Notes: generated by a model not told the origin, from the letters alone. A stretch of 64,000 nucleotides of DNA from Mucilaginibacter sp. (GCF_028288225.1 NZ_JAQBOC010000057.1:90774-154773), one strand, 5' to 3'; positions 7,088-16,004 are shown, numbered from the stretch's first letter. Made by a program: numbers and translations.

Positions 7088-8710
7088 CTATAATGGCAGC
7101 GGCGAAGGCTTGCGGCGCTGCCTGCCACAATCGGTTTTCCGCCAAGAGCGGAGGGGCCGCAGGAGATCATGGACTTTCTTAAAAATGTGATCGGCCTGGT
7201 CGTGGCCATAATCCTTTTTTAGCTGGCTGTAATCCTGTACTGCTAACGTTGTGGCTACTTTATTACTGCGGGCTGTAGCAATTAAGCTGTCAATATTATT
7301 AAAGTAAATGGTCGGGAACTCATCGAAGATCAAGCTGCATTTCTGCTGGTTTTTCCGGTTCGCCAATTTAATGACCCGCGAAATGTACAGCGATAATACC
7401 GCTCCGTAAACCTGTAGTTTCTGCGGGTTGTTACCCATGCTGACGATTTTCGGTTCATTAGGATTATTGACATCCAGCTTAAAATCATTACCGGATAGAA
7501 CGTAATACAACTGGGGTGAGGACAATCGTGCCAAACCAATCTTAGCGCTGGCGATTTGCCCTTCTAACTGTTCCTTAGCCTTATTCCGGAAAGCCGATAC
7601 AAAAGGGTTAATCAATACCTTAATCTCTTCCTGTTCGGCTAAGATGGCAAACAAGGGGTCATAGTCTGCCTGCATTAATTCAATGACGTGCGGCAAAGTG
7701 CAATAACGCCCATCTTTGTATTTTCTCAAATACCAGATAATTGCCGTTAAGAAGTTAATGGGTGATTCGACAAAAAAATCACCTTGTTTCTTTATCCAGT
7801 CACGGTTTAGGCCCAGCATGATCGTGCGGGCCGCTTCGGTCGCATCGGTGACAACATCCATGCTGTAGGGGTCAAGCGGGTTGCAACGGTGTGTCCGACT
7901 CAGATCGTCAAAATTAATGACATAGAACTTTGGTTTAACTTTGTAGCCTCCCCGGTTATTTAACAACGTATTGTAAGCGATCCGGGTCAGGTCATCGTAT
8001 TTAAAATCATAGAGGAACAGGGTAAAGCCCTTTTTGATATGCTGCGTAATAATATGCCTGATCACAAAGTAAGATTTACCCGCGCCGGGTGTGCCAATGA
8101 CCAATAATCCCCGGAAGGGATTTATAAAGTTGATCCAGCTGTCCCTGATTTTACCTTTCAGGTTGTATTTGGCCGGCAGGTTAATGGAATATTCGTTTTC
8201 CAGCAGGCGTTCTTCCTGTGGGAAAGTTTCATTTTCGGTGTTGAAGATATCATTGTTCAGGCTGATTTTGATCAGTCTGGATAAAAGCCCGCCACCTGTT
8301 AAGATCAACAGGTAACCGGTGGACGTTAACCCCATATAGGAAATAGCTATAGAACCAACTGAAGCATTCAAATAGAAACACAAAACGCTGATAAAATAGA
8401 TAAGCAAACCGGATAGCAGGTAGGCAACAATGGCGTTTTGCTGTATCTTTTCATCCTTGCGGCCCTTAACACCGATTAATGAAATAACCAGGCACAGCAA
8501 AGCGGCCAGTTTGGGTTTGAGGTTGTTATTAAATATACCTGTTTTGGCAATATTGACAATAATGCGCGTAGTAATGTTTGCCGTCCAGCCCCAATGCTGG
8601 AAAGCCAGGTAGCAGCTGATATAAAAATGTATTGCTAAAATAAAGATGCTGATGAGCCTTGTAAATTCGGTAATCTTCCGTAAGCCCTGTATATCTTCTC
8701 CTGTTTGCAT
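7088..8710 (-). CDS. TraG/MobC-type coupling protein, C-terminally truncated
   Basis: A 540-residue type IV coupling protein relative, of the TraG/VirD4-like kind carried by Bacteroidota mobilisable elements. It has membrane helices in residues 15-150, Walker A GTPGAGKS (206-213) and Walker B region CSLIFDEFPTIYF (about 465). Such proteins link the relaxase-DNA complex to a secretion channel and hydrolyse ATP. Homology-like sequence ends at about DYGHDQADHI; the final 25 residues are Arg/Pro-rich and unlike the family, and relatives are about 100 residues longer. The gene is thus truncated at about 7170-7190 and may be inactive. It follows the relaxase gene after 16 bases. Confidence 0.8.
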   Translation of the reverse strand: MQTGEDIQGLRKITEFTRLISIFILAIHFYISCYLAFQHWGWTANITTRIIVNIAKTGIFNNNLKPKLAALLCLVISLIGVKGRKDEKIQQNAIVAYLLSGLLIYFISVLCFYLNASVGSIAISYMGLTSTGYLLILTGGGLLSRLIKISLNNDIFNTENETFPQEERLLENEYSINLPAKYNLKGKIRDSWINFINPFRGLLVIGTPGAGKSYFVIRHIITQHIKKGFTLFLYDFKYDDLTRIAYNTLLNNRGGYKVKPKFYVINFDDLSRTHRCNPLDPYSMDVVTDATEAARTIMLGLNRDWIKKQGDFFVESPINFLTAIIWYLRKYKDGRYCTLPHVIELMQADYDPLFAILAEQEEIKVLINPFVSAFRNKAKEQLEGQIASAKIGLARLSSPQLYYVLSGNDFKLDVNNPNEPKIVSMGNNPQKLQVYGAVLSLYISRVIKLANRKNQQKCSLIFDEFPTIYFNNIDSLIATARSNKVATTLAVQDYSQLKKDYGHDQADHIFKKVHDLLRPLRSWRKTDCGRQRRKPSPLPL

Positions 8711-8726
8711 AAAGTTTTATTGCGGT

Positions 8727-10022
8727 TTATAAATGCTGTCCTTGTTCCTGCTTTTTCCTTTTCTTGCGGCGTGGTGTGATTGGTGCGCTGTCCGCTGCGG
8801 TTTTTCCCATCAAATTTTTAAGCAGTTTATCTACACCCGAACCAAACTGCTGTGTGGCAGGTTCAGGGGTTTTCAGGTAGATAGTTTGCGCAGTCGGTTT
8901 CAGGTACGTTTGTTTTGGCTTTCCTGTTTTTAACCAGGTCTTTGTAGTTGACTTAATGGGCTGGTCTGTCTGGCCAAACCTTTCTGTTAATGCCTTTGCG
9001 CTGTAATTCTTGCCTAAGTCACTGCCTTTAAAAACGGCCATATTGGTATTATCAATAAAGGTTACGCCATAAGTCAAACCCTGCTCGTTCTGCCGGAACA
9101 GAGCTTGGATATTCTGCGTTTGCAGTTCAGCTATAAAGGTGGCTTTGGTTAACTGGTGATATTTCTTAAATACCGTTTCAATTTCATCCTTCAGGTCGTC
9201 CCGGTATGCTGTACGTCTTTCAGTGTTTTGGGCGAACTTTTTTTCAAGGTTAAATAAGGTCGGCTTGCTGTAAAAGGCGCTGGCCTTAATGGGAACGCCG
9301 ATTGGTTTGCCGTTCTTATCAAGTAGGGAATAAACCAATCCCTTCTTTTGATACATCATGGTATCCTTACCGCCACGATCCGCCTGTACGTTGAATTGCC
9401 TTAACACCGCGTTGAATTCGGCCAATGAGGTGAATTTGTATTGGTTCATCACGGCACCCACTATGTTGCTGATAGCGCGCTTGGTGGGAATATGACCGTA
9501 CTGCGCTTTGGTAATATCAGCCGGTTTGATAGCTGCCAGCTGCTTGAATGTTTTGCTTTGGGCTCTGACAAGGTTAAACTCCTGCTCAATTTGCTTTCGG
9601 GCCGGTTCGGATTTCAGCATCCCGATGCGGTGTATATCGATACGTTCGCCGTTCGCCTGCATATTGGTGGTAACGATATGCACATGACTGTGTGCCGCAT
9701 CTGTATGGCGGTAAACTAAAAATGGCTGGTCCCCAAAACCGATCTTGTCCATATAGGCTGCAGCGATGGTCTGCATCTTTGTATTATCCAGTTTTTCACT
9801 GGCGTCAAAGTTCAGGGAGATATGCAGGGCGTTGGTTTTTACTTTATCACTGAGCATGGTTAATTTTTCAAAGCGCTTTACCTTGCTATCAAAATTCATC
9901 TGGTCGATCTCGCCTGCAAAGCCGCTGGCCATGATCAGTTGTGCCTGTCCCTGGGCAACTTTATTTTCATTGTAATGCAGGACGCCCTTTATCCTTTTAC
10001 CGCTTATGATTTTTGCAACCAT
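8727..10022 (-). CDS. relaxase/mobilisation nuclease (MobB-like)
   Basis: A 431-residue relaxase. Residues 1-200 form the nuclease domain: the N-terminal MVAKIISGKRIKGVLHYNE, the DNA-binding NALHISLNF strand, and the metal-binding histidine triad HSHVHIV (H111, H113, H115). The C-terminal half is basic and ends in a Lys/Arg-rich tail. Relaxases of this type (MOBP group, Bacteroidota MobB) nick oriT with a tyrosine, here possibly Y17, and pilot the strand into the recipient. The gene overlaps the MobA-like gene by 19 bases and is followed by the coupling-protein gene, the standard order of a mobilisable element. Confidence 0.9.
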   Translation of the reverse strand: MVAKIISGKRIKGVLHYNENKVAQGQAQLIMASGFAGEIDQMNFDSKVKRFEKLTMLSDKVKTNALHISLNFDASEKLDNTKMQTIAAAYMDKIGFGDQPFLVYRHTDAAHSHVHIVTTNMQANGERIDIHRIGMLKSEPARKQIEQEFNLVRAQSKTFKQLAAIKPADITKAQYGHIPTKRAISNIVGAVMNQYKFTSLAEFNAVLRQFNVQADRGGKDTMMYQKKGLVYSLLDKNGKPIGVPIKASAFYSKPTLFNLEKKFAQNTERRTAYRDDLKDEIETVFKKYHQLTKATFIAELQTQNIQALFRQNEQGLTYGVTFIDNTNMAVFKGSDLGKNYSAKALTERFGQTDQPIKSTTKTWLKTGKPKQTYLKPTAQTIYLKTPEPATQQFGSGVDKLLKNLMGKTAADSAPITPRRKKRKKQEQGQHL

Positions 10023-10414
10023 ACCACCGCCAGTTGAGAAACGATTTTCAATAGTTCATCTACCCGCTGCTCGACAGGGTTGAATAGTTCGGTTACTTTG
10101 ATGGCATAAAAGGCTTTCCCTTTTTCTTCCCAGGTACTGTTATAGCGTTTGGTGATCTGGTTGATATTGATGCCGATGGCTTTGAGCTCTTTCCGGATCA
10201 GCGCCAGTTGTTCCATGGTTTGATCTAATGAAGCATCAACATAAAAAACTTTGATTTCCTGGTTAGACAATATCTTCCGGGCCACTTCACCGATACTGTA
10301 GCAATCGCTTTTCCCGATCATTTTTTCAAGTCGCTGAAATACAACGGCCGTTACCCTTGTTCTTACAGAGCAGGTATATAATTTTTCGGGATTTGCTGAT
10401 TTTCTGCGGGCCAT
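10004..10414 (-). CDS. MobA-like relaxosome accessory protein
   Basis: A 136-residue basic protein starting MARRKSANPEKLYTCSVRTRV. A ribbon-helix-helix-like N-terminus (VRTRVTAVVFQRLEKMIG) is followed by GEVARKIL and by INQITKRYNS, the pattern of the MobA/BmgB-like relaxosome proteins that bind oriT beside the relaxase. The open frame runs to 10489, but the 25 added residues are Pro/Gly-rich and overlap the inverted repeat region, so the ATG at 10414 is chosen. It overlaps the relaxase start, which suggests translational coupling. Confidence 0.8.
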   Translation of the reverse strand: MARRKSANPEKLYTCSVRTRVTAVVFQRLEKMIGKSDCYSIGEVARKILSNQEIKVFYVDASLDQTMEQLALIRKELKAIGININQITKRYNSTWEEKGKAFYAIKVTELFNPVEQRVDELLKIVSQLAVVWLQKS

Positions 10415-10468
10415 AATTTGCACTTTAGAGGGGTGAGTTCCGAACCCCGGTAAGCACCGCGCAGTCGG

Positions 10469-10502
10469 CAAAGATATTTTTGGGGACAAAAATCCATCTT
10501 TG
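10469..10502. other. compound inverted repeat upstream of mobA, candidate oriT
   Basis: Two nested dyads lie just upstream of the MobA-like gene: CAAAGAT (10469-10475) pairs with ATCTTTG (10496-10502), and inside them ATTTTTG (10476-10482) pairs with CAAAAAT (10487-10493) around GGGA, leaving only a CC bulge. A GC-rich stretch with further small hairpins (ACCC-TTC-GGGT near 10551-10561) follows to about 10565. Origins of transfer in Bacteroidota elements usually lie directly upstream of the mobilisation genes and contain inverted repeats beside the nick. It could also be the operator for MobA autoregulation. Confidence 0.45.
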
Positions 10503-10566
10503 CTGAACGCTAGCGCGTGGAACGGCCACCTGCCGGTGCCGTTGCGGAACCCTTCGGGTGATTGTT

Positions 10567-10734
10567 TTAATTGCTGCTTTTAATTTTTCGTTCGGTGGTT
10601 TTGCGCAATGTTTCCAGCGGCTCGAACGAGCGCAGCAATTGCTGGATGGGATGGCGGGGCTGTTGCCTTATCCGTTTGACCTGTGGCCTGAGTTTTGAAT
10701 CTGTGGCTTCTTTATCGACTGTGTTATTGATCAT
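10567..10734 (-). CDS. small basic protein upstream of mobilisation genes
   Basis: A 55-codon frame starting with ATG at 10734. The product is hydrophilic and basic (MINNTVDKEATDSKL at the start; LRPQVKRIRQQPRHPIQQLL in the middle; ends TERKIKSSN). It lies between the recombination genes and the mobilisation operon and reads in the same direction as mobA. No family is recognised. Its composition would suit a small DNA-binding or relaxosome protein, but there is no motif to support that. Confidence 0.4.
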   Translation of the reverse strand: MINNTVDKEATDSKLRPQVKRIRQQPRHPIQQLLRSFEPLETLRKTTERKIKSSN

Positions 10735-10890
10735 GGCTTATAGAATTTAAGTCAAAGTTGAGGGGATTGTTTTATAAGATATGGGAGTCCCCCAATTTGG
10801 TGAAAGATTTAATTTGTTATCGTTTATCTGCCTAATGACCCTGAATGATAAGTTGGTCAAATATTTCACCCTTTTCCGAAACTGCCGGTT

Positions 10891-11237
10891 ATGGCAGCTA
10901 TCTATGTGGAGTTTTGCCTTTCAAAAGGAATTAATATGTTACCGGAAGAAGTCAAAAAGCCAGCTTTGCAAATTGACGAGGTGCTTACACGAATTGAACA
11001 GGGTGAGATACCGCTCAAATAATTGTCGGCAGGCTCATCGAAGTGATAGTCAAACTGGATGAAAAAGAGCGACAGTTGGATAGTTTGATCCAGTCGCTAC
11101 CCATGCTTGCTGATATCACTAAAAAGATCGGCGAAATACATACGCTTCATTTCCCGGCAAAGCATTTAAAAAAGAAATCCCAAAAGGAACGGTTTATGGC
11201 CGAGATCCTTTTGGGACCGGTGAAAAAGCGGAAATAG
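10891..11237 (+). pseudogene. small gene next to the integrase, split by a frameshift
   Basis: A frame from the ATG at 10891 (or 10936) encodes KPALQIDEVLTRIEQGEIP and stops at TAA 11020-11022. A second frame opens at 11007 and continues as IIVGRLIEVIVKLDEKERQ to a basic end (LLGPVKKRK) and a stop at 11237. The two parts join naturally if one base is gained or lost within 11007-11022, giving a protein of about 100-115 residues with coiled-coil character. The gene converges on the integrase with a two-base gap. Family unknown; the alternative is two separate short peptides. Confidence 0.5.
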
Positions 11238-11239
11238 CT

Positions 11240-12436
11240 TTATATCGCGGGTATCAGTTTATTGGTCTGTACAAACTTTAATAAATCCTTGAGATAGGTT
11301 TCTGTTTCTACCAGACTGCTGTGGCGGTTGGCCGAGCATATTTCAGCAATGGTCCAGCCCGCTTTAAACTTCTTCACGTTGGAAAAGTGCTTAAACGAAT
11401 AAAGGGTGTACTTTTTATTCCTGAGTTTAACCTTTTTCAGACACCTGACGAAGCGGTCATACGGTGTATTCTCACCAATTCTGTTCTCTGAAATAAAGGT
11501 TACCGGCGACCCCAACAAATAGTATTCCCCGGGAGAATTGGCGATATCCAGTTTATCAAGTTCTATCCGCAAACTTGGGTCAATGTGGACAGGTAACGCT
11601 TTTTTGTTTTTAGCAATAGAAGCCGGGATGGTGATCGTGTTGTTTTCTAAATTAATGTATTTGAGTTTTAAGTACCTTAATTCTTTTGGCCGGATACAGG
11701 TATAATAAATCATCCTGACGAATAATAAACAATAGGGATCGTTAGCCTGCAGCCAGTCCATAATCGTTTTAAAATCATCATCGGAAAATACCTGGTGCGA
11801 TTCCGTGGCAATCTTTGTCCTGGTTTCCGTATCGGTTACCGGGTTGACCTCAATATATTTGTTCTTTTTAAGGTATTTGAAATAGTTGTTCAGGGCAATT
11901 CTCGAATTGTTGTAAGTAACGCCCAGCCACTTTTCGGTTTGTTCCTGGTGATCTAAGAAGTGGGTGATTTCGTAATCGGTGATCTCGTTCACCATTTTAT
12001 GCGCACCGTAAAAATCAATAAAGGGCTTAACCTTGGACAGGTAAGTCTGGATAGATTTTTTTCGGGTTCCTTTCGCTTTGTGGTAGGCTTCGAAAAGTTC
12101 TTTGCCTTGGCCGAGGGTAAGCGATACAACTTCCCGTTTGAGTTTCTCATTGGATTTTTCGTCAATCGGGCTCCAGCCACCATCCAAAGCATCTTTGTAG
12201 GTATCTAAGAGTTCTGTGAAAAGATTAAGCTTTTCTTTAGGTTCCTTGATCCTGTTCAGGTTCTTGCTGAACCTGAACCTTTCCATTTCCCCGAGACCGG
12301 GGTTATAGAAAAAGAATTCCACATACCAGCTTTGTTTCGCTTCCTCTTTGGCTTTGGTGCTGCCTTTTGGAACAAGATCAATGGTTTTTCCCTTGAATAA
12401 GCGGGGTGTTGTGTAGGTAACTTCTGCACTTTCCAT
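11240..12436 (-). CDS. tyrosine recombinase/integrase at tRNA-Ala
   Basis: A 398-residue site-specific recombinase. An N-terminal SAM-like core-binding region (about 110-210) precedes the catalytic domain, with the first Arg in CIRPKELRYLKL, a catalytic-Lys region IAKNKKALPVH, the box II region YSFKHFSNVK and ICSANRHSS, and the nucleophile Tyr in VETETYLKDL. The second Arg of HxxR is replaced by another residue, as in several Bacteroidota integrases. The open frame extends through the tRNA gene to 12577, but that part is translated tRNA; ATG 12436 is the plausible start. Its position at the 3' end of tRNA-Ala marks the end of an integrated element. Confidence 0.9.
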   Translation of the reverse strand: MESAEVTYTTPRLFKGKTIDLVPKGSTKAKEEAKQSWYVEFFFYNPGLGEMERFRFSKNLNRIKEPKEKLNLFTELLDTYKDALDGGWSPIDEKSNEKLKREVVSLTLGQGKELFEAYHKAKGTRKKSIQTYLSKVKPFIDFYGAHKMVNEITDYEITHFLDHQEQTEKWLGVTYNNSRIALNNYFKYLKKNKYIEVNPVTDTETRTKIATESHQVFSDDDFKTIMDWLQANDPYCLLFVRMIYYTCIRPKELRYLKLKYINLENNTITIPASIAKNKKALPVHIDPSLRIELDKLDIANSPGEYYLLGSPVTFISENRIGENTPYDRFVRCLKKVKLRNKKYTLYSFKHFSNVKKFKAGWTIAEICSANRHSSLVETETYLKDLLKFVQTNKLIPAI

Positions 12437-12480
12437 GCCGCCGAAATTGGCGGGCTGTGGCAGAGTTTTGGCAGAGTTAG

Positions 12481-12516
12481 TACCTGGTGTGTTGCTAAAT
12501 AGCTGAACACCAGGTA
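12481..12516. repeat. 10-base inverted repeat between integrase and tRNA
   Basis: TACCTGGTGT (12481-12490) and ACACCAGGTA (12507-12516) are perfect inverted copies separated by 16 bases. It lies between the integrase start and the tRNA 3' end, where integrase core or arm sites are expected, so it may be a recombinase or excisionase binding site. A transcription hairpin is the alternative. Confidence 0.55.
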
Positions 12517-12531
12517 CATTAAGTGCTTGAG

Positions 12532-12605
<74 letters not shown>

Positions 12606-12702
12606 TTTTTGCGGATGGCAAATATATTATTTTAAGCAGTAAAATAAAATTATTTATCTAACTTAATAATGATGCAGACGGATTGATCCAATTTCTCATT
12701 CA

Positions 12703-13998
12703 CTATTCTATCGTGAGCACACTTTTCTTCACCATAAATACAGGCAGTGAACCAAGGTTTAAGATCCGGTCGTGAAAGTTTTTGATATTAAATTTATCGC
12801 CCTCTCTCTTTTGCAGCAATTGTTTCCATTGCAATATCTGACCAGCTCCATATTTATAGGTAATACACTGCGCGGGCCAGCGTTTTACACGGGCTATTTC
12901 GCGCATAGCAATATCATCCTGGTTTTTAATATTTTTTTTCCAAAAAGTGAGTGCTTGCTGGTCTGTCCACCCATAATAATTAAGACCAATATCCATAGGC
13001 ACTCTTACAGACCTTACCAGGTCCCATTCCCATTTGCCAAGCTCGTCATAAGGTGTTCTATAAACTCCAAGATCTTTTCCAAGTTCTTCTACATAAGCTC
13101 CCCAGCCTTCTTCCAATCCTAAATAATAAAAAAGCTGCTGCACTTTTGATTGTTTTAAGCCGGTATTTATAGAAGATTTATAATGGTGCCCCGGTACCGC
13201 TTCGTGGATAAAAAGCCAGTCTACCTGCCGTTTATTATAAGGTTTATTAAACTGGTTATAATAAAACACGCTGTTATCATAATAGCCCGGGGCCTGGACC
13301 ATCGCTTCATTCGCTCCCTGTTCAATTTTTAAAGGCTCTATTTTATGCTCACTGAACACATTACCCATGTTTTTGTAAATAACTGCCTGGGTTTCCTCAA
13401 AATATTTCAACACATCTCTCGGGTTATTAATAAAAAAATCTTCATCATTTAAATGTTTATAAAAAACATCCTCACTTAACCCGCTTTTGCGGCGGATGTC
13501 TTCAATGTGCCCCTGTACCCGCTTAACTTCTTCCAGTCCAAATTGGTAAATTTCATCGGGCGTAACATTTGCGCTAAGCCAATTCCGTAAAAAATACCTA
13601 TACCAGGCCTTTCCATCAGGTATAGTGTATAATCCTTCTGCGGAAATTTCCTTTTGCTTATTGGTTTCCCACTGCTTTTCTAAAGCCAATCTTTCTAAAT
13701 TCATATTGGTTTCATATGCTATAAGCTCATAATCCTGTTGTTGGCCGTTGCTTAAACTTCCTATAGCGTATTTTTTTTGTTCTGATCTGATGGATTCGAA
13801 AAAAGCTATCTGCTTCCGAATTTGATCTGCCGGCTTTATTTGTTTCAGAACATTTACATAGCTAAGGTCCAAATTGGGGATCTTAAGTGCACGGTATCCC
13901 TTTACAAATTTATCGGTGAACTGATCGAAGGTCTCCTGAGTTTTAAAGCCGGTTAAACAAATTAAAATGGCAGATAAGTAAATCGGTTTAATCTTCAT
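12703..13998 (-). CDS. DUF885-family putative metallopeptidase
   Basis: A 431-residue secreted protein with a signal peptide (about 1-20) and the DUF885 zinc-binding core HEAVPGHHYK (about 264-273) followed by an EGWGAYVEELG helix (about 296-306) and, towards the end, REIARVKRWPAQCITYKYG. This arrangement is that of the DUF885/COG4805 family, thought to be metallopeptidases. Family members are usually 550-600 residues, so this one is a short form. It lies alone, transcribed away from the AT-rich desert at 14.0-14.8 kb and towards the tRNA. Substrate unknown. Confidence 0.8.
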   Translation of the reverse strand: MKIKPIYLSAILICLTGFKTQETFDQFTDKFVKGYRALKIPNLDLSYVNVLKQIKPADQIRKQIAFFESIRSEQKKYAIGSLSNGQQQDYELIAYETNMNLERLALEKQWETNKQKEISAEGLYTIPDGKAWYRYFLRNWLSANVTPDEIYQFGLEEVKRVQGHIEDIRRKSGLSEDVFYKHLNDEDFFINNPRDVLKYFEETQAVIYKNMGNVFSEHKIEPLKIEQGANEAMVQAPGYYDNSVFYYNQFNKPYNKRQVDWLFIHEAVPGHHYKSSINTGLKQSKVQQLFYYLGLEEGWGAYVEELGKDLGVYRTPYDELGKWEWDLVRSVRVPMDIGLNYYGWTDQQALTFWKKNIKNQDDIAMREIARVKRWPAQCITYKYGAGQILQWKQLLQKREGDKFNIKNFHDRILNLGSLPVFMVKKSVLTIE

Positions 13999-14798
13999 TG
14001 GTATTATTAGGATGTCTTACTTAATTGCTGCAGATTAAAGTTATATAATTTGATCCTTCAAAAATACATTTAAAAACATGTGAAATCATCCTTTCTTCGG
14101 TGGGACTTCCGGATAAGAAAAACGGGGGCATAATACAATTACAAAACCCCTTAAAACAAGTAAAGCCCCTGATGGGCAGGGGCCTTTACTAACCAATTAT
14201 AAACCTAAATTATGAGAAGACTTTTTAATATTTTATTATGGTGTAAAAGTAACACTATCTTTTTATATAAATCGAATTTATTTGTAACTTTTTTGTGAAA
14301 AACACATTTGCTGCTATTCGATTGACAAAAATACAAACATTTTGTTAAAAATATAATAATTTGCAAAAAAAGATTTAAATTATTTATCTATTACCAACAT
14401 ATGTCAATTTTAACCAATAAAAACTATATTTATTTCATGTTAAAAATATTTTTCTCTAATTTTTTTCAAAATTTTTGATAAAAACTTTCCTATTTTTTAT
14501 CAAAAAAAGCAAATAGCGAATATTAGTCTCTAAATATAGAGGCTAAATATAAATTTTATTGCTTTTTATTGCCGCAAATTGTAAAATATCTGTCAATTAG
14601 GTTAAAAAATTGAAATCATTCCAGATTTAACGATAAAAATTTTTAATAATTGTGCCCGGTCACCTATATTTAAATTTCAATAACAGGGTTCTCCATTAAA
14701 AATTCCTTGAATTTGTATCATGAGTTAAAAAATTGCACAAATCAAACATCATTTTAAAAATGCCTTATCACTTTTGCGGATAATTTTTATAATTACAA
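13999..14798. other. 800-base AT-rich non-coding region with orphan hairpin leader
   Basis: No full-size gene is seen. At 14160-14189 a 12-base-pair stem, GTAAAGCCCCTG with CAGGGGCCTTTAC (one bulged C), is followed by a leader-like AACCAATTATAAACC and then a 28-codon frame at 14212-14298 (MRRLFNILLWCKSN...). The layout of hairpin, short spacer and start codon resembles an expressed leader or small RNA. From 14310 to 14798 the DNA is very AT-rich with long A and T runs and no structure I can name; it contains the upstream region of the MFS gene. Confidence 0.5.
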
Positions 14799-16004
14799 AT
14801 GAATAACAGTGTCGCCCCTAAAAAACACCCTGAATTAACGTCATTAACATTGTGGATAATGACTATTGCAACTGGCCTAGTTGTGGCTAATTTATATTAC
14901 AACCAACCCTTGCTTGAAGATATTGCCCGTACTTACCATACATCCAGGGCAAAAGCCGGCCAGGTATCTGTACTTACACAAATAGGCTATGCTACAGGAT
15001 TGTTTTTCCTTGCTCCGCTTGCCGATATGGTAAAGCGTAAGCGCTTAATGGTAATTGTTTTTGCTTTTATCATAATATCCCTTTTACTAACTGCCATGGC
15101 GCCCACCATTAATATATTGATTTTTGCCAGCTTCCTAATAGGTGCAACGTCTATGATCCCTCAAATATTGGTGCCCATGGCTGCACACCTGGCCAAACCC
15201 AATGAGCGGGGTAAAAAGATTGGCGTTATTATGAGCGGCTTGTTGATAGGCATACTGCTATCGCGTACATTTAGCGGTTATATTGGTGAGTATTTTGGAT
15301 GGCGGGCAGTGTTTTATACAGCAGCCGGCATAATGCTGTTGATGTGGCTGATGGTGGGATTATTTTTGCCCGAGGTTGAGCCTGATTATAAAGGCACCTA
15401 CAAACAATTGATGGCATCGCTTGCCCACCTTGTTAAGCACGAACCTAAATTAAGGCTTGCCGCATTGCGTGGGGCGCTGTGCTTTGCGTGCTTCAGCGCT
15501 TTTTGGACAACCATAGTATTTTTATTAAAGCAAAATTTTAATATGGGCAGCAGTGTAGCCGGCGAGTTTGGCCTGGTTGGTGCTTTTGGTGCAATTGCTG
15601 CTGGCCTGATGGGTCGTTTAAGCGATAAAATGGATGCCTACAAATTATCTGGCTTTACTTTGTTGCTTATCCTTATCTCGTTTATTGTTTTCATTTTTTC
15701 GGCACATAGCATAGCCGGTTTAATTATCGGGGTGATTATAATGGACATGGGCGTACAGGCAACGCATATTTCAAATCAATCAATAATTTTTACTTTAAAG
15801 CCTGAGGCGCGTAACCGTATTAACACCATTTATATGGTCACTTATTTTATTGGCGGATCAGTGGGAACTTTCTTTGCAACCCAGCTGTGGAAAAATTATC
15901 AATGGAATGGCGTATGTATTACGGGGATCACAATATCTGTGATAACACTTGTTATACATTTTCTCAATCATCCTAAACCTGTGAATAAAGCAGTAAGCGT
16001 ATAG
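14799..16004 (+). CDS. MFS transporter (YnfM/AraJ-like)
   Basis: A 401-residue inner-membrane protein with twelve hydrophobic helices and a central loop, typical of major facilitator drug or metabolite exporters. Family motif A between helices 2 and 3 reads GLFFLAPLADMVKRKRLM, and the helix-5 region contains GWRAVFYTAAG. Sequences starting with VVANLYYNQPLL are characteristic of the YnfM-like branch. Substrate unknown. It is a single gene preceded by the AT-rich desert. A start at 14799 places ATG directly after a short AT-rich leader. Confidence 0.9.
   Translation: MNNSVAPKKHPELTSLTLWIMTIATGLVVANLYYNQPLLEDIARTYHTSRAKAGQVSVLTQIGYATGLFFLAPLADMVKRKRLMVIVFAFIIISLLLTAMAPTINILIFASFLIGATSMIPQILVPMAAHLAKPNERGKKIGVIMSGLLIGILLSRTFSGYIGEYFGWRAVFYTAAGIMLLMWLMVGLFLPEVEPDYKGTYKQLMASLAHLVKHEPKLRLAALRGALCFACFSAFWTTIVFLLKQNFNMGSSVAGEFGLVGAFGAIAAGLMGRLSDKMDAYKLSGFTLLLILISFIVFIFSAHSIAGLIIGVIIMDMGVQATHISNQSIIFTLKPEARNRINTIYMVTYFIGGSVGTFFATQLWKNYQWNGVCITGITISVITLVIHFLNHPKPVNKAVSV

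Larger units (their letters stand above)
7088..12531. mobile_element. right part of an integrated mobilisable element at tRNA-Ala
   Basis: The tyrosine recombinase at the 3' end of tRNA-Ala, the relaxase, the MobA-like protein and the TraG-type coupling protein form a contiguous mobilisation and integration module. No secretion-channel genes (TraA-TraO type) are visible, so it would need a helper: an integrative mobilisable element, or a decayed conjugative one. No second copy of the tRNA 3' end was found by eye between 1 and 12531, so the left end lies beyond the window or has been lost. The copper genes at 1-2183 and the rearranged genes in between could be cargo. Confidence 0.65.

Noticed and set aside
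10781..11062. 93-residue plus-strand frame
   Set aside because: Its second half is another frame of the frameshifted gene, and its composition (Cys- and Arg-rich) is unlike a real protein.
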